Shown piece after piece: positions 1 through 10,665 of a DNA stretch of 64,000 bases. The position numbers and the translations under genes are program-made. The stretch covers positions 1 to 64,000 of the forward strand of contig JBAVYH010000032.1 of assembly GCA_049698695.1 (NCBI GenBank), read 5' to 3'. Under the pieces are notes generated by a model. That model had not been told where the DNA came from, made no database searches, and saw nothing but the letters and a program-made list of their open reading frames with translations. Each line of letters starts with the position of its first letter. Position 1 is the stretch's first letter. Origin of the DNA: Bog-375 sp049698695 (GTDB lineage Bacteria > Acidobacteriota > Terriglobia > Bryobacterales > Bryobacteraceae).

Positions 1-109
1 TGGCCCGGAGCGCCACACTCTGAGGCACGCTGCGCAACGCGGTGAACTGCACCAGTTCGCCGCGTTCTTCAGCGGTGACAACCAGCGCAGCAGCGGGAGC
101 ACGGGGCAT
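1..109 (-). CDS. IS630-family transposase, N-terminal fragment (runs off the window)
   Basis: The minus strand from an ATG at 107-109 reads MPRAPAAALVVTAEERGELV followed by QFTALRSVPQSVALRA. This matches the opening of IS630-type transposases, where an E-x-L-x-x-x-x-R-S-x-x-x-x-L-R-A segment begins the N-terminal helix-turn-helix. Only 36 residues are visible. The DDE catalytic domain lies beyond the left edge, so it is unknown whether the enzyme is intact. The gene sits inside the element that interrupts the neighbouring tolC-like gene. Confidence 0.6.
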   Translation of the reverse strand, partial: MPRAPAAALVVTAEERGELVQFTALRSVPQSVALRA

Positions 110-168
110 CGCTCCTATAGTATGAACAAAGACCACCTAAAGGTAAAGCTATCTATGAGACACTATAC
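1..168 (-). mobile_element. End of an IS630-family insertion sequence, truncated by the window edge
   Basis: The element consists of the start of a transposase reading leftward plus about 60 bp of upstream terminal sequence. Read on the minus strand, the tolC-like frame continues to about position 170. It then runs into a TA followed by GTGTCTCATAGATAGC and meets a stop codon at once. IS630/Tc1-type elements insert at TA dinucleotides, which fits a boundary near 168. The far end lies outside the window, so the second inverted repeat cannot be checked. Confidence 0.6.
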
Positions 169-604
169 TAGCTTCCTCATTCGCCCGTGCCGATTTGAGA
201 TTCCGGCGCGCGCTCCAGTCGAGGACCTTGGTGGAAACATTCGCCTGCGCGGCCGTATAGGAAAACGGACCGGCGATTGGCCGGATAGTCACGTAAGGGT
301 TAGGCGGGACATTAAGTCCCACCGTCTTCAGGTTGAGCTGTTCGTCATTCTCGGCCAACGTCCCGGTCACTTGAGGAAGCAAGGCGGACAACGCTTGCAT
401 TCGTGCGGCCCTGGCTGTTTCGCTCGCCGTGTCGCTTTCGAGCAGCCCGAGGTTGAATTTCAGACCCCGCTGGACGGCGTCCAGCAGCGTCAAGGTCAAC
501 GGCGCTGGAGATACGGCGCCAGGCGTGCTTCCCTGGTAAGAATTAGACTGCTGGCCGGCCAGCCCAGTCGCAAACAGCAGGAACGCACCGAGGGAGATCC
601 GCAT
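149..604 (-). pseudogene. TolC-family outer-membrane efflux protein, 5' fragment cut by the IS element
   Basis: The product has a signal peptide (MRISLGAFLLFATGLAGQQ) followed by the typical TolC/OEP opening: LTLLDAVQRGLKFN, then residues ending ALSALLPQV. TolC-family proteins are usually over 400 residues and form the outer-membrane channel of tripartite efflux pumps. This frame ends after about 150 residues, exactly where the IS630-like end begins, and the last residues (IVSHR) appear to be encoded by the element. The ATG at 604 was chosen because the signal peptide starts there; an ATG at 610 and a TTG at 619 are in frame. The 3' part would lie to the left of the window. I infer a gene inactivated by transposition. 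Confidence 0.65.
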
Positions 605-780
605 ACACATGCCTGCCAATCTAGCGTAGAAGTCGCTAATCTTGCATCCTGCCTATGATGTATTCACCTCCGGAGCGTCTTAGTAATGTTCGAATCAGTA
701 CAGGGCGCGCGTCCACGGGATTGAAACCGAGACCGTGGACTCGCCCGAGAACCGCAAGATCTCGCGCGAAGCCGCGGCTG

Positions 781-948
781 AGCGAACTGGGACTTATCAT
801 TTATCCCGGCAAGCTGACATCGGAGCCCTGTTTTCGCATCGGAACGATCGGGCGGTTATCGCCGTCGGACATGGATGCGCTGCTCGCGGGCGTGCGACGC
901 GTTTTGCAGGAGATGGGAATCGCTCCCGGCGTCTGCTCCCTACACTGA
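781..948 (+). pseudogene. C-terminal remnant of a PhnW-like (2-aminoethylphosphonate-pyruvate) aminotransferase
   Basis: About 50 residues read LGLIIYPGKLTSEPCFRIGT and continue IGRLSPSDMDALLAGV-RRVLQEMGI. This is the characteristic C-terminus of class V aminotransferases of the PhnW type (IYPGK, then FRIG-x-IGR, then a closing helix). Upstream the frame loses any resemblance to the family, and no PLP-lysine region is present, so only the tail survives. Between 949 and 1073 I see nothing else. The remnant lies between a disrupted tolC-like gene and a tRNA, which suggests local decay. Confidence 0.55.
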
Positions 949-1073
949 GCGGCGCCGGTGGCTGGCCTCGCCACGGTCGAGCTTCGCACAGGAAAGCGGC
1001 ACTCACCCCAGTTCCGGATTCCGAAGCCCCCCCGGATTCTCCGCGAGCTTGGTAGGCAGATTTTTGATTTTAA

Positions 1074-1150
1074 TGGTGGGCGGTGCAGGGTTCGAACCTG
1101 CGACCTTCTGGGTGTAAACCAGACGCTCTAACCGGCTGAGCTAACCGCCC
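1074..1150 (-). tRNA. tRNA-Val (anticodon TAC)
   Basis: The reverse complement begins GGGCGGTTAGCTCAG and pairs with a 3' acceptor strand ACCGCCC, followed by discriminator A and an encoded CCA. The anticodon loop is TTTACAC (positions 1112-1118), giving anticodon TAC at 1114-1116, which reads valine codons. The T arm has the canonical GGTTCGAACC. Confidence 0.97.
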
Positions 1151-1228
1151 GATCCCACTCAAGTGTAACATCCGCTCTGCGCCGCCCTCAGCAGTCTGCG
1201 GCTGGGGCGCGCTATCATGGTATGCCCT

Positions 1229-3883
<2,655 letters not shown>

Positions 3884-4034
3884 GATGCCCGGGGCACAGC
3901 GCGATTCCACCACCGGCTGCCACTGCCCTGCGGAACTTCACCCACTCGATGCGCCGGGTTGTCGAGATTCGCCACTGATTCTGCGTAAGTTAATGATTCT
4001 GCGCCTTGGCAGCGCAATTGCACGTTTAGGAGGC

Positions 4035-4286
4035 ATGGCATATGTAATTACAAACACCTGCACCAAGGATAAGCTGTGTATTGAGGCGTGTCCGGTGGAT
4101 TGCATTCATCCGAAAGAGGACGAAGCTGGCTTCGCCGACGTCCCCCATCTCTACATTCATCCCGGGGACTGCATCGATTGCGGCGCATGCATTCCGGTTT
4201 GCCCGACGAATTCCATCTACACCCTGGAAGATCTTCCGGCGGAATTGGCGAGTTTTGCGGAAGCGAACGCGGCCTACTATAACTGA
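4035..4286 (+). CDS. Two-cluster ferredoxin (7Fe/8Fe type)
   Basis: An 83-residue low-potential electron carrier. Cysteines at 9, 15, 19 (followed by Pro) and 23 form the first cluster region, with irregular C-x5-C-x3-CP spacing. The second region, CIDCGACIPVCP at residues 46-57, is a canonical CxxCxxCxxxCP 4Fe-4S site. The first site may therefore bind a 3Fe-4S or atypical cluster, as in FdxA-type 7Fe ferredoxins. A strong ribosome binding site AGGAGG at 4028-4033 fixes the ATG at 4035 although the frame is open further upstream. It sits alone between the kinase gene and the aldo/keto reductase, so its redox partner is not evident. Confidence 0.9.
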   Translation: MAYVITNTCTKDKLCIEACPVDCIHPKEDEAGFADVPHLYIHPGDCIDCGACIPVCPTNSIYTLEDLPAELASFAEANAAYYN

Positions 4287-4361
4287 TCCCTCCTCTTTAG
4301 CGGAACGGCGGCCCAGCGCACGGCCCCGGTGCCTCTTGTGTCTCCGATCGACGGCCCGGCT

Positions 4362-4396
4362 GGCCCGCCTGCGGGCCCGGGTCCAACCTTTCTTTT
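4362..4396 (+). terminator. Possible intrinsic terminator after the ferredoxin gene
   Basis: The inverted repeat GGCCCG-CCTG-CGGGCC (4362-4377) is followed after a short gap by a pyrimidine-rich tract containing TTTCTTTT (4388-4395). The T-run does not directly abut the stem, so this is weak. Confidence 0.3.
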
Positions 4397-4519
4397 GAAA
4401 CCGCCGCCGGCGAGAAAGCCGGGCGCCGTCTCATGCCCGTTTTCCCTCATCCGGCCGGTCCCGCGGCACTTCGCTTCACTGCCAAAGCGGGAATTCTCGC
4501 GCACCTGGTTTCCGCGCAC

Positions 4520-4525
4520 TATAAT
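4520..4525 (+). promoter_or_regulatory. Candidate -10 box for the aldo/keto reductase gene
   Basis: A perfect TATAAT lies 20 bp before the ATG at 4546. The ribosome binding site AGGAGA (4532-4537) falls between them, so the leader would be very short. No good -35 hexamer is present at 16-18 bp spacing. Confidence 0.4.
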
Positions 4526-4545
4526 GTGCCCAGGAGAACCAGCTT

Positions 4546-5478
4546 ATGGATCGCCGCGAGTTTCTCGGCGCCGCTGCTGCCGTAACCGCCACGGCGGCGC
4601 ACGGTTCGACGGCGCCTCTGCCCCGCCGCCCTTACAAGAACGGCATCGATCTCTCCATCATCGCCCTCGGCGGCATCGTGGTTTGTGGCTTGCCGCAGGA
4701 AGAAGCCTCGCGCCGCGTCGCGGCAGCGTATGACCGGGGCGTGAACTACTTCGATTGCGCCCCGTCATACTTCGATGGTGAGGCCGAGCTCAAACTTGGT
4801 GAAGCGTTGCGGCCGTACCGCAGCCATGTCTTCCTTGCCGAAAAGACGATGCATCGTGACGCCAACGGCGCGCGCGAGGAGTTGGAGCGCACCCTGCGGC
4901 GTTTCCACACCGACCATGTGGATCTTTACCAATTTCACGCCGTCGGCTCGATGGACGATGTCGATAAAATTCTCGCGCCGGGCGGAGCTGCCGAGACGTT
5001 TCTTGCGGCCAGGAAGGAGGGCAAAGCTCTGCATCTGGGCTTCTCCGCCCACAGCGCGCCGGCCGCGCTCCGTCTCATGGACGCGCTCGAATTGGACAGC
5101 GTGCTGTTCCCGGTGAACGTCAACGCGTGGCAGAACGGCGGCTTCGGCCCGCAAATTCTAGCCAAAGCGAAATCGAAGGGCATGGCCCGCATGGCCTTGA
5201 AGGCGCTTGCGTTTGGCCTCTGGCCCGCGTCCATGAAACCGGCTGATCGCAAGTATCCGAAGTGTTGGTATGAACCGATCGACGATCGCGAGATGGCTCG
5301 CCTGGCGCTGCGATTCACCTTGAACCAGGAGGTCACTGCCGCCGTGCCACCCGGCGACGAACGGATCTTCGACCTGGCGCTGGAACTTGTTTCGGCCCCG
5401 CTGCCCAAGTTGAGCGCGGATGAGCTGGCGGCGCTGACCACCAGGGTCTCTTCTCTCGAACCCGTCTTCCGAGCCTGA
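4546..5478 (+). CDS. Tat-exported aldo/keto reductase family protein
   Basis: The 310-residue protein starts with a twin-arginine signal (MDRREFLGAAAAVTATAAHG), so it is probably exported folded with its cofactor. The rest is an AKR-type TIM barrel: YDRGVNYFDCAPSYFDGEAE carries the catalytic Asp and Tyr region (D at about 68, Y at about 73), LAEKTMHRD the catalytic Lys region, and DHVDLYQFHAVGS the His/strand-4 region. Export of an NAD(P)H-dependent fold is common in soil bacteria, but its periplasmic cofactor is unclear. The ribosome binding site AGGAGA lies 8 bp before the ATG. No operon partner is evident; the cupin gene follows after 144 bp. Confidence 0.82.
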   Translation: MDRREFLGAAAAVTATAAHGSTAPLPRRPYKNGIDLSIIALGGIVVCGLPQEEASRRVAAAYDRGVNYFDCAPSYFDGEAELKLGEALRPYRSHVFLAEKTMHRDANGAREELERTLRRFHTDHVDLYQFHAVGSMDDVDKILAPGGAAETFLAARKEGKALHLGFSAHSAPAALRLMDALELDSVLFPVNVNAWQNGGFGPQILAKAKSKGMARMALKALAFGLWPASMKPADRKYPKCWYEPIDDREMARLALRFTLNQEVTAAVPPGDERIFDLALELVSAPLPKLSADELAALTTRVSSLEPVFRA

Positions 5479-5622
5479 CGCGCTCCGTGGTGCAGCCCCC
5501 CGACCTGCGAACGTGGCGCGGGCAGTCCTGCCTGCCGTGTCGAGATTCATCTCGACATTTCTTGAGGCAACCTTCCTGCAATCCGCTGGCTGCGAGAAAG
5601 CTCCCCCGATAGTGCGACAATC

Positions 5623-5985
5623 GTGTCTACACTTATGAGCGATTTTCCCCAATTCATGAAACACCCTGCCAACCGGATTGCGACCGCCGACCAGGCAACG
5701 CCGGCGGTGGAAGGATACATATTCGACGGAACCGAGGGCAGCCAAATGGCGTTCTGGACGTGCCAGGAAACGGCAGGTTCCGCGGAGCACGTCCACGATT
5801 ACGAAGAATACATGCTCGTGGTCGAAGGCTGCTATACGCTCCACATCGATGGACAACGGATACCGGTGAAAGCAGGTGAGGAATGCGTGATACCGCGCGG
5901 CGTTCCGCATGGGGGCGAAGTTGTGGCCGGGACCAGGGTCATCTGCGCTTTTGGCGGACACAGGGCGGACCGGGTCGGCACGTAG
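5623..5985 (+). CDS. Cupin-domain protein
   Basis: The 120-residue single-domain cupin carries both family motifs: motif 1 in EHVHDYEEYMLVVEG (His-x-His with a downstream Glu) and motif 2 in PRGVPHGGEV. The residues H-H-E-H are present, so it probably binds a divalent metal. Cupins this small may be sugar isomerases, dioxygenases or sensors, and nothing here narrows that down. The start is either the GTG at 5623 or the ATG at 5635; neither has a clear ribosome binding site, so the N-terminus is uncertain. Confidence 0.75.
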   Translation: MSTLMSDFPQFMKHPANRIATADQATPAVEGYIFDGTEGSQMAFWTCQETAGSAEHVHDYEEYMLVVEGCYTLHIDGQRIPVKAGEECVIPRGVPHGGEVVAGTRVICAFGGHRADRVGT

Positions 5986-6194
5986 CCGCCTGGTCGGGCG
6001 GTTTCATCCTCAGTCACAGATCCAACAAGTATTTGAAGCTATATTCGTCGCTCGACTTACAGCCACTTCGCCACGCTCGGCGCTCGCCCTCCGTGTCACA
6101 GTTGAAGACGGGAAGCCCTAGTGGCGCATACTTGCGCGCGCCGCTTCCACATTTGGGCCGATGCTGGGCCATGTCGATTGGACGGCCGGCCAAA

Positions 6195-6211
6195 TGGGGC
6201 AGTTTGCCCCA
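6195..6211. promoter_or_regulatory. Palindrome 1, TGGGGCAGTTTGCCCCA
   Basis: A 17-bp interrupted palindrome with arms TGGGGCA and TGCCCCA. A sibling copy lies 66 bp downstream. It could be a protein-binding site or a small hairpin. It is not followed by a T-run, so it is not a standard terminator. Confidence 0.45.
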
Positions 6212-6260
6212 CGAACGCCGAGTGGATCATCCTGTTTTCAATTACTTAGCCCTCTGGCTG

Positions 6261-6278
6261 TGGGGCAAATTGCCCCCA
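6261..6278. promoter_or_regulatory. Palindrome 2, TGGGGCAAATTGCCCCCA
   Basis: An 18-bp near-copy of the palindrome at 6195, with the same GGGGCA/TGCCCC arms and a slightly different centre. The repetition of the same inverted motif within 85 bp suggests function more than chance. Confidence 0.45.
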
Positions 6279-6331
6279 CGGCGCTGGGCGAATGCGAAAA
6301 CAGAACTGGATGCCGAAGCCTCACCCTGGCT

Positions 6332-9300
6332 CTACCGCCACTCGCACAGGGAATCGACGTACGCTGCCGAGCCGTCGCGCAACCATCCATCGAGCTGCGC
6401 GGGCTCTTTCAACTGCTGCCCGCGGCGGCGGGAAACCACCGCGAAGCGGCAGTCGATCGAGGGGAATCCGGTCATGTCCCCCCAAAGCTTTTCGAATTGC
6501 GCCACCGGAAACACGTCCTCCTGCCCCTTGCCCCAGCGCTTCTTCACGTCTTTCAAAGTGATGTAGGTGGGCATGCGCGCGGCCACAGCGCGAACGGCGG
6601 CGGAGACTTTGGCTCGATCGGAAAGATCCTCGCGCACCAGGCCGAACACCTCCAACAGGCGGTCCAGGTGAACCCACGCAGTAGCGCTGTTGTAGTACGA
6701 GAGGCCCGCTTCCACTTCCTCGGATGGCAGCGCCAGGCCTTCCACCACCCGTGGCCGCCCATCCACCCTGGCCAGGCCGCCGCCGCGATCTTCAAACTGC
6801 CGGGCGATCACTTCGAAGCTGAGCGTCGCGCCCTGTTCCATGTGCCAGCCCAACAATCCAGGATCCACGTTAGCCCCGAGCGTGTCGATGTTGTGCACCA
6901 TCAGGTGCTGCAATTCCGGCCGGGCTTCGATCAGTCGCTCGAGCACGCCATTGCGCAGCATGTTGGGAATCTCATACCAATGGCCGGTAGGATGCAGACA
7001 CTGGAGCGGCAGGTTGTCGGTGTAGTCGGAGCCTTCGCCGGTGTGCTGCGCCCACGCAATAAGCGCGGCGTGCAGGCTTTCGCGCGCTTTCTGCTTCTGT
7101 TCATCGAGGACTTGCTGCGGTGTTTCCTCCCAGACGAATTTCAGATCGCGCGCCATCGGGACCAGCCGCAGTCCGACTGATCGCCCGGGCGACAGAAACA
7201 AGTTCGAGCCTTGGCAGTGTTCGCGATCGACCCATTCGGCGATCGCCTCGTGCGTCAAATAGCTGGTGGTGATTACGTGGGGCAGCGAGGTCCCACACGC
7301 GGACCTGGTGCGGCGGCTTTTTGCCAGATGCACTTCGATGAAGTTGCGGTGACGGCCGGCAAACCGCGCGAACGGGTTGAGGGCCTTCACCACGCCGGCG
7401 CCGCGCGTCCACCGCGTGCCAATGCCGCCGGCCAGCGAAACCACGGCCACACGCCCCTGGCGCAGCGCTTCCATCCCGGCGTCCAGGTAGCGGCTGCCGG
7501 CGCCGTCTTCGGCGTGAAACACATCCCCGTCTGCTACATCGCGGATATCGGCGCTGGCCGGCAACCGGTTCTGCGCCAGGCCGATCCGGCCCCGCCGCAG
7601 ATCGGCCCGAATCTGCTCGTGCTCGGAGCTGTCAAACCCCAAGTCCCGAAGCAGCTCTTTGAGAGTGCGGCTCTGCTCTCCGGCCTCATCGGTCGGCCGC
7701 GGCAACAAAACGTCAAACACGTTCTGCACCACGGGACGCATTTCGTCGCTCTGCCGGCATTGCGCAGCCAGGCTGGCGAGTTCGGATTTGCGCGCCTCGG
7801 GCAGCAGGCGCGTATCCGTCTTGACCAGCGCCGGAATGAAGAGCGTATAGTACGCGGCCGGCATGAGCGCGGCGTTTTCCGCCAGCAGCCGGGCCTCGGT
7901 GCCGCGTTCGTTGATGGCGAAATTGTAAACCACGGGCTCCATGGCGAACGGCACCGCCCGTTCGAGCCGCTGCTTGGTTTCGCGCATCAACTCGCCCAGC
8001 CGCTCCTGCGCCTGCACGCGAACTTTGGGATCGAACATGAATCCCATGCCGCCGCCGGCCATCCCACCCAGCATCCAGAAGCCGTAAAAACCATGGCCGA
8101 ATTCCGCACGGACAGCTTGGATCAGCGTTTCGGTGTAGAGATTGCTGGCCCAAGGGATGATGGTCCGGATGGGTCCGAAGAAGTTGCGTTCCGTAGCGGC
8201 CCCGAGCGCGGCAATGTCGCCGGCCTTCAAGCACGCCAAAATCTCGTCGAAAATGGCGATCGCCTGCTGGCGGCCCTGCCACTCCGCTTCCGCGCGCAGC
8301 AGGTATTTCTCGGTGACCATTTCGAGGATGGGCCCTACGTCCTGCGCCATGCCGCCATGCACCAGGACTAGGCTGTTCTCGAGTTTCTCTCTGGAGCTGG
8401 GTGGTACTTCTTCGGTTCCGAGGACATGATGCCGCGGCAGCAGGCAACCGCGGCTGACGCCGAATTCCGGGTCGGACTCCGCCGCCTGCACCCCCTGGAT
8501 CACTTTCATCCCCGGCCAGACACCGCCGGAATCCTGCCAGCCTCCGCCCGAGCCGCCCAGCCATTCGCCCAGAATCGCCCGGCCAGCCACCAGGCGGCGC
8601 TCGTTCTCCGCCAATGTTCCCGTGAGCGTGCGCACCTGGCCGGTGGCGCGCATCGAGACCGCGATGACGGAAGCCAGCAGATTGGTCGAAACCGCCAGGC
8701 GGGAACCCTTGGGAATCCCCCTCACGTGGGTGACGATCTCCAGGCCGTAGCCCGGCACGCCGGTCAGCGCGGCCAGAACGCCGGACAGCGGCTGGCGCGC
8801 GCCTTCCAATCCTGGAGGAACGATGCCGGCGGCGATGACTCCGGCTTTGAGCAATCCCAAGTAGTCTCGCGCAAAATCGAAAACCTCGGCCAGGGAGGTG
8901 ACGTCGGCGCTCGCATTCAGGTCGACGCTGGTCAGGCGAAGCACCGGCTCGTCGATCGCTCTGAGGTACACATCGATGGGCGGCTGCGGACGCGGTTCGG
9001 CGGAGCCGCGCAGGGCCAGATCGATGGAGACGTTGAGCACCCGCGCGCCTTCCGGGTAATCCATGCCGAGGAAGAAGATATCGCTCCAGCCGCTGTGGCT
9101 GAGGTCCATGCGAACCGGGGTCGATTCGCGAAGGATCGGAAAAGCGCCGCGCCCGCCGGGACGCTCTAGCAATTCGCGCCGCAGAACCAGCGGGTAATCG
9201 GCCGGATGTCCGATGCGCGACATCCATTGGTTGCCGCGCACGGCGCGCACGCTGCGGCGGACCTGGGCCGCCAGCGTCTGGAAGGCGAGCCCTTGATAGG

Positions 9301-9652
9301 CTGCCGCCAGCGCACTCGACACAGCCGCGGTCGGGCCGCCGGCCGAAAGGGCCAGCAGCGTGTCAATGGCTTCACGAAAACGGCGCCGGAGAATTTGCGC
9401 CAGCGCGTTCGGCGGCACCGGCTTCCCGGCCGGCACGCCGGCTTTGAACGGCAGGTGAAAACGATGAATCGAATACAGAAAAAACTGCGCCCTCACCCGC
9501 TCATACAGATTGTCGCTTTCGCGGCGGAACCGGTCCAGCGCGGCGGCTTCCGCCAGCAATTGCGCGACGCTTGCCGCCCGGCCAAAATCATCGAGCGGCC
9601 GGTTTCTGCGGTCGCTGGAAGCGGCAGTGATGATGCCGATCAGCTCACTCAT
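6332..9652 (-). CDS. Bifunctional GHMP-type sugar kinase / UDP-sugar pyrophosphorylase fusion
   Basis: The 1106-residue protein has two parts. The N-terminal half looks like the GHMP kinase of fucokinase-type enzymes: IPKGSRLAVSTNLLAS (about 311-326) sits where LPKGSGLGTSS is expected, GGWQDSGGVWPG (about 368) matches the GGWQD motif, and GGMAGGGMGF resembles the C-terminal glycine motif. The C-terminal half has a UDPGP-type nucleotidyltransferase core: LAGGIGTRWTRG (about 739), then HPTGHWYEIP and HNIDTLGANVDP. It probably phosphorylates a free sugar at C1 and then makes the UDP-sugar. The start overlaps the stop of the upstream nucleotidyltransferase gene by ATGA (9649-9652), so the two are translationally coupled. 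The sugar cannot be deduced. Confidence 0.75.
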   Translation of the reverse strand: MSELIGIITAASSDRRNRPLDDFGRAASVAQLLAEAAALDRFRRESDNLYERVRAQFFLYSIHRFHLPFKAGVPAGKPVPPNALAQILRRRFREAIDTLLALSAGGPTAAVSSALAAAYQGLAFQTLAAQVRRSVRAVRGNQWMSRIGHPADYPLVLRRELLERPGGRGAFPILRESTPVRMDLSHSGWSDIFFLGMDYPEGARVLNVSIDLALRGSAEPRPQPPIDVYLRAIDEPVLRLTSVDLNASADVTSLAEVFDFARDYLGLLKAGVIAAGIVPPGLEGARQPLSGVLAALTGVPGYGLEIVTHVRGIPKGSRLAVSTNLLASVIAVSMRATGQVRTLTGTLAENERRLVAGRAILGEWLGGSGGGWQDSGGVWPGMKVIQGVQAAESDPEFGVSRGCLLPRHHVLGTEEVPPSSREKLENSLVLVHGGMAQDVGPILEMVTEKYLLRAEAEWQGRQQAIAIFDEILACLKAGDIAALGAATERNFFGPIRTIIPWASNLYTETLIQAVRAEFGHGFYGFWMLGGMAGGGMGFMFDPKVRVQAQERLGELMRETKQRLERAVPFAMEPVVYNFAINERGTEARLLAENAALMPAAYYTLFIPALVKTDTRLLPEARKSELASLAAQCRQSDEMRPVVQNVFDVLLPRPTDEAGEQSRTLKELLRDLGFDSSEHEQIRADLRRGRIGLAQNRLPASADIRDVADGDVFHAEDGAGSRYLDAGMEALRQGRVAVVSLAGGIGTRWTRGAGVVKALNPFARFAGRHRNFIEVHLAKSRRTRSACGTSLPHVITTSYLTHEAIAEWVDREHCQGSNLFLSPGRSVGLRLVPMARDLKFVWEETPQQVLDEQKQKARESLHAALIAWAQHTGEGSDYTDNLPLQCLHPTGHWYEIPNMLRNGVLERLIEARPELQHLMVHNIDTLGANVDPGLLGWHMEQGATLSFEVIARQFEDRGGGLARVDGRPRVVEGLALPSEEVEAGLSYYNSATAWVHLDRLLEVFGLVREDLSDRAKVSAAVRAVAARMPTYITLKDVKKRWGKGQEDVFPVAQFEKLWGDMTGFPSIDCRFAVVSRRRGQQLKEPAQLDGWLRDGSAAYVDSLCEWR

Positions 9653-10515
9653 TGTGGATTTGGGCCCACTGGGTCTTCCATCTCACGCGTGGCTAACAGC
9701 TCCAGCAGGCTGGACAGCACGGGCTCGCGGTCGCGGCCCGTTAGGGCCAGGGCCATCTGGGCGGTCAACAGGCCGTACCGGATCCCCACGTCATACCGGC
9801 GGTTACTCTCTTCCAAAGCGAGGTACTGCTCGCGGTGCGCCAGTTGATTCAGCACGCTGGAGAGGGTGACCCGGCTGTTCCCGGCCCGCAGGCCATGTTC
9901 GAGAAGGTCCATCACGCCGGCGGTCAAAACATGCATGCCGAAAAAGCACAGGTAATATCCGGCGCGAAGTCCGGGGACGATCAAGTGCTCTTCAGCCTCG
10001 GTTGGGGTTGGCTTCTCCTTGACTATTTCGACACGGTAGAGTTCGGACCGGCCGCTCACGGGTTGGCCGCCAACGACGCCGTAGTGGCCGATGTGGTTTT
10101 CGCGCGTGGCCTGCACGGCGGAAACCGGGCAGTTCTCCTGCTCGGCCACAGCCACTAAACGGCACGCGGGACGCCCGTGCGAGTTGCCCAGATAAACGTG
10201 GTCGCCGACCAGGTGAAGAAACGGATCTTTCCCCGTAAATGGGCGGGCGCAGAAGACCGCTTGCGCGTAGCCTTCCGGCGCCGGCTGTTCGAGGAACTGG
10301 ACCCGCTGCGCCAGGTCGCCGGCCGCCCCGGCATAGGCGGCTCGATCGCCGGGGGCGACGACCACGCAAGCCTCCTCAATCGGCGCGGCGAACACCTCTT
10401 CCAGCAGTATCCGGAGGATTGGTTTTTCGATCCCGTCGCGGTCGATCAGCACCTGCAACGGCAGCGCGCGCTGGTGAACACCGGCCGCGGTGATGACGGC
10501 TTTGCGGACATTCAT
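9649..10515 (-). CDS. Atypical sugar-phosphate nucleotidyltransferase (GalU-like)
   Basis: The 288-residue protein has an NTP-transferase fold: N-terminal VITAAG strand, EEACVVVAPGD, FLEQPAPEGYAQAVFCARPF and FLHLVGDHVYLG (the Mg-binding Asp region), and VEIVKEKPTP. In GalU the first motif reads G-x-G-T-R followed by P-x-T-K. Here it is AAGVHQRALPLQVLIDRDG, so the glycine-rich loop and Thr are replaced. This suggests a distinct subfamily, not a standard UTP-glucose-1-phosphate uridylyltransferase. It is first in a two-gene operon, with the GHMP/UDPGP fusion starting inside its stop codon, so the two probably act in one sugar-nucleotide pathway. The ribosome binding site is weak. Confidence 0.72.
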   Translation of the reverse strand: MNVRKAVITAAGVHQRALPLQVLIDRDGIEKPILRILLEEVFAAPIEEACVVVAPGDRAAYAGAAGDLAQRVQFLEQPAPEGYAQAVFCARPFTGKDPFLHLVGDHVYLGNSHGRPACRLVAVAEQENCPVSAVQATRENHIGHYGVVGGQPVSGRSELYRVEIVKEKPTPTEAEEHLIVPGLRAGYYLCFFGMHVLTAGVMDLLEHGLRAGNSRVTLSSVLNQLAHREQYLALEESNRRYDVGIRYGLLTAQMALALTGRDREPVLSSLLELLATREMEDPVGPNPQ

Positions 10516-10594
10516 AGCTTGCGGCGCCGGAGCGCCGCACTGCTCATTGTTTCACGCTTCGCACCGCGGGAGAGAGCCGAAACTTGGGGGCCAC

Positions 10595-10631
10595 CAAAAA
10601 ACATGGCCCGGCTCCCCGAAAGGGCCGGGCC
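10595..10631 (-). terminator. Intrinsic terminator of the PEP-CTERM gene
   Basis: On the minus strand an 8-bp GC stem GGCCCGGC/GCCGGGCC (10605-10631) is followed by AT and a run of six T (10596-10601). It lies 35 bp past the stop codon at 10666, which is a standard rho-independent layout. Confidence 0.75.
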
Positions 10632-10665
10632 AAGGAGTGAAATGGAAAACCGGGGCGATGAGGCT

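Larger units (their letters stand above)
5986..6331. other. Intergenic region between convergent genes, holding two palindromes
   Basis: No coding frame here is convincing. The cupin gene ends on the left and the fusion gene ends on the right, so the region is a 3'-3' junction. The only structure I see is the pair of related palindromes annotated separately. Confidence 0.6.

Noticed and set aside
4006..4022. Sigma-54-like box TTGGCAGCGCAATTGCA with GG-N10-GC spacing before the ferredoxin gene
   Set aside because: The start of transcription would fall at about 4033, inside the ribosome binding site, so it cannot serve the ferredoxin start. I judge it a chance match.
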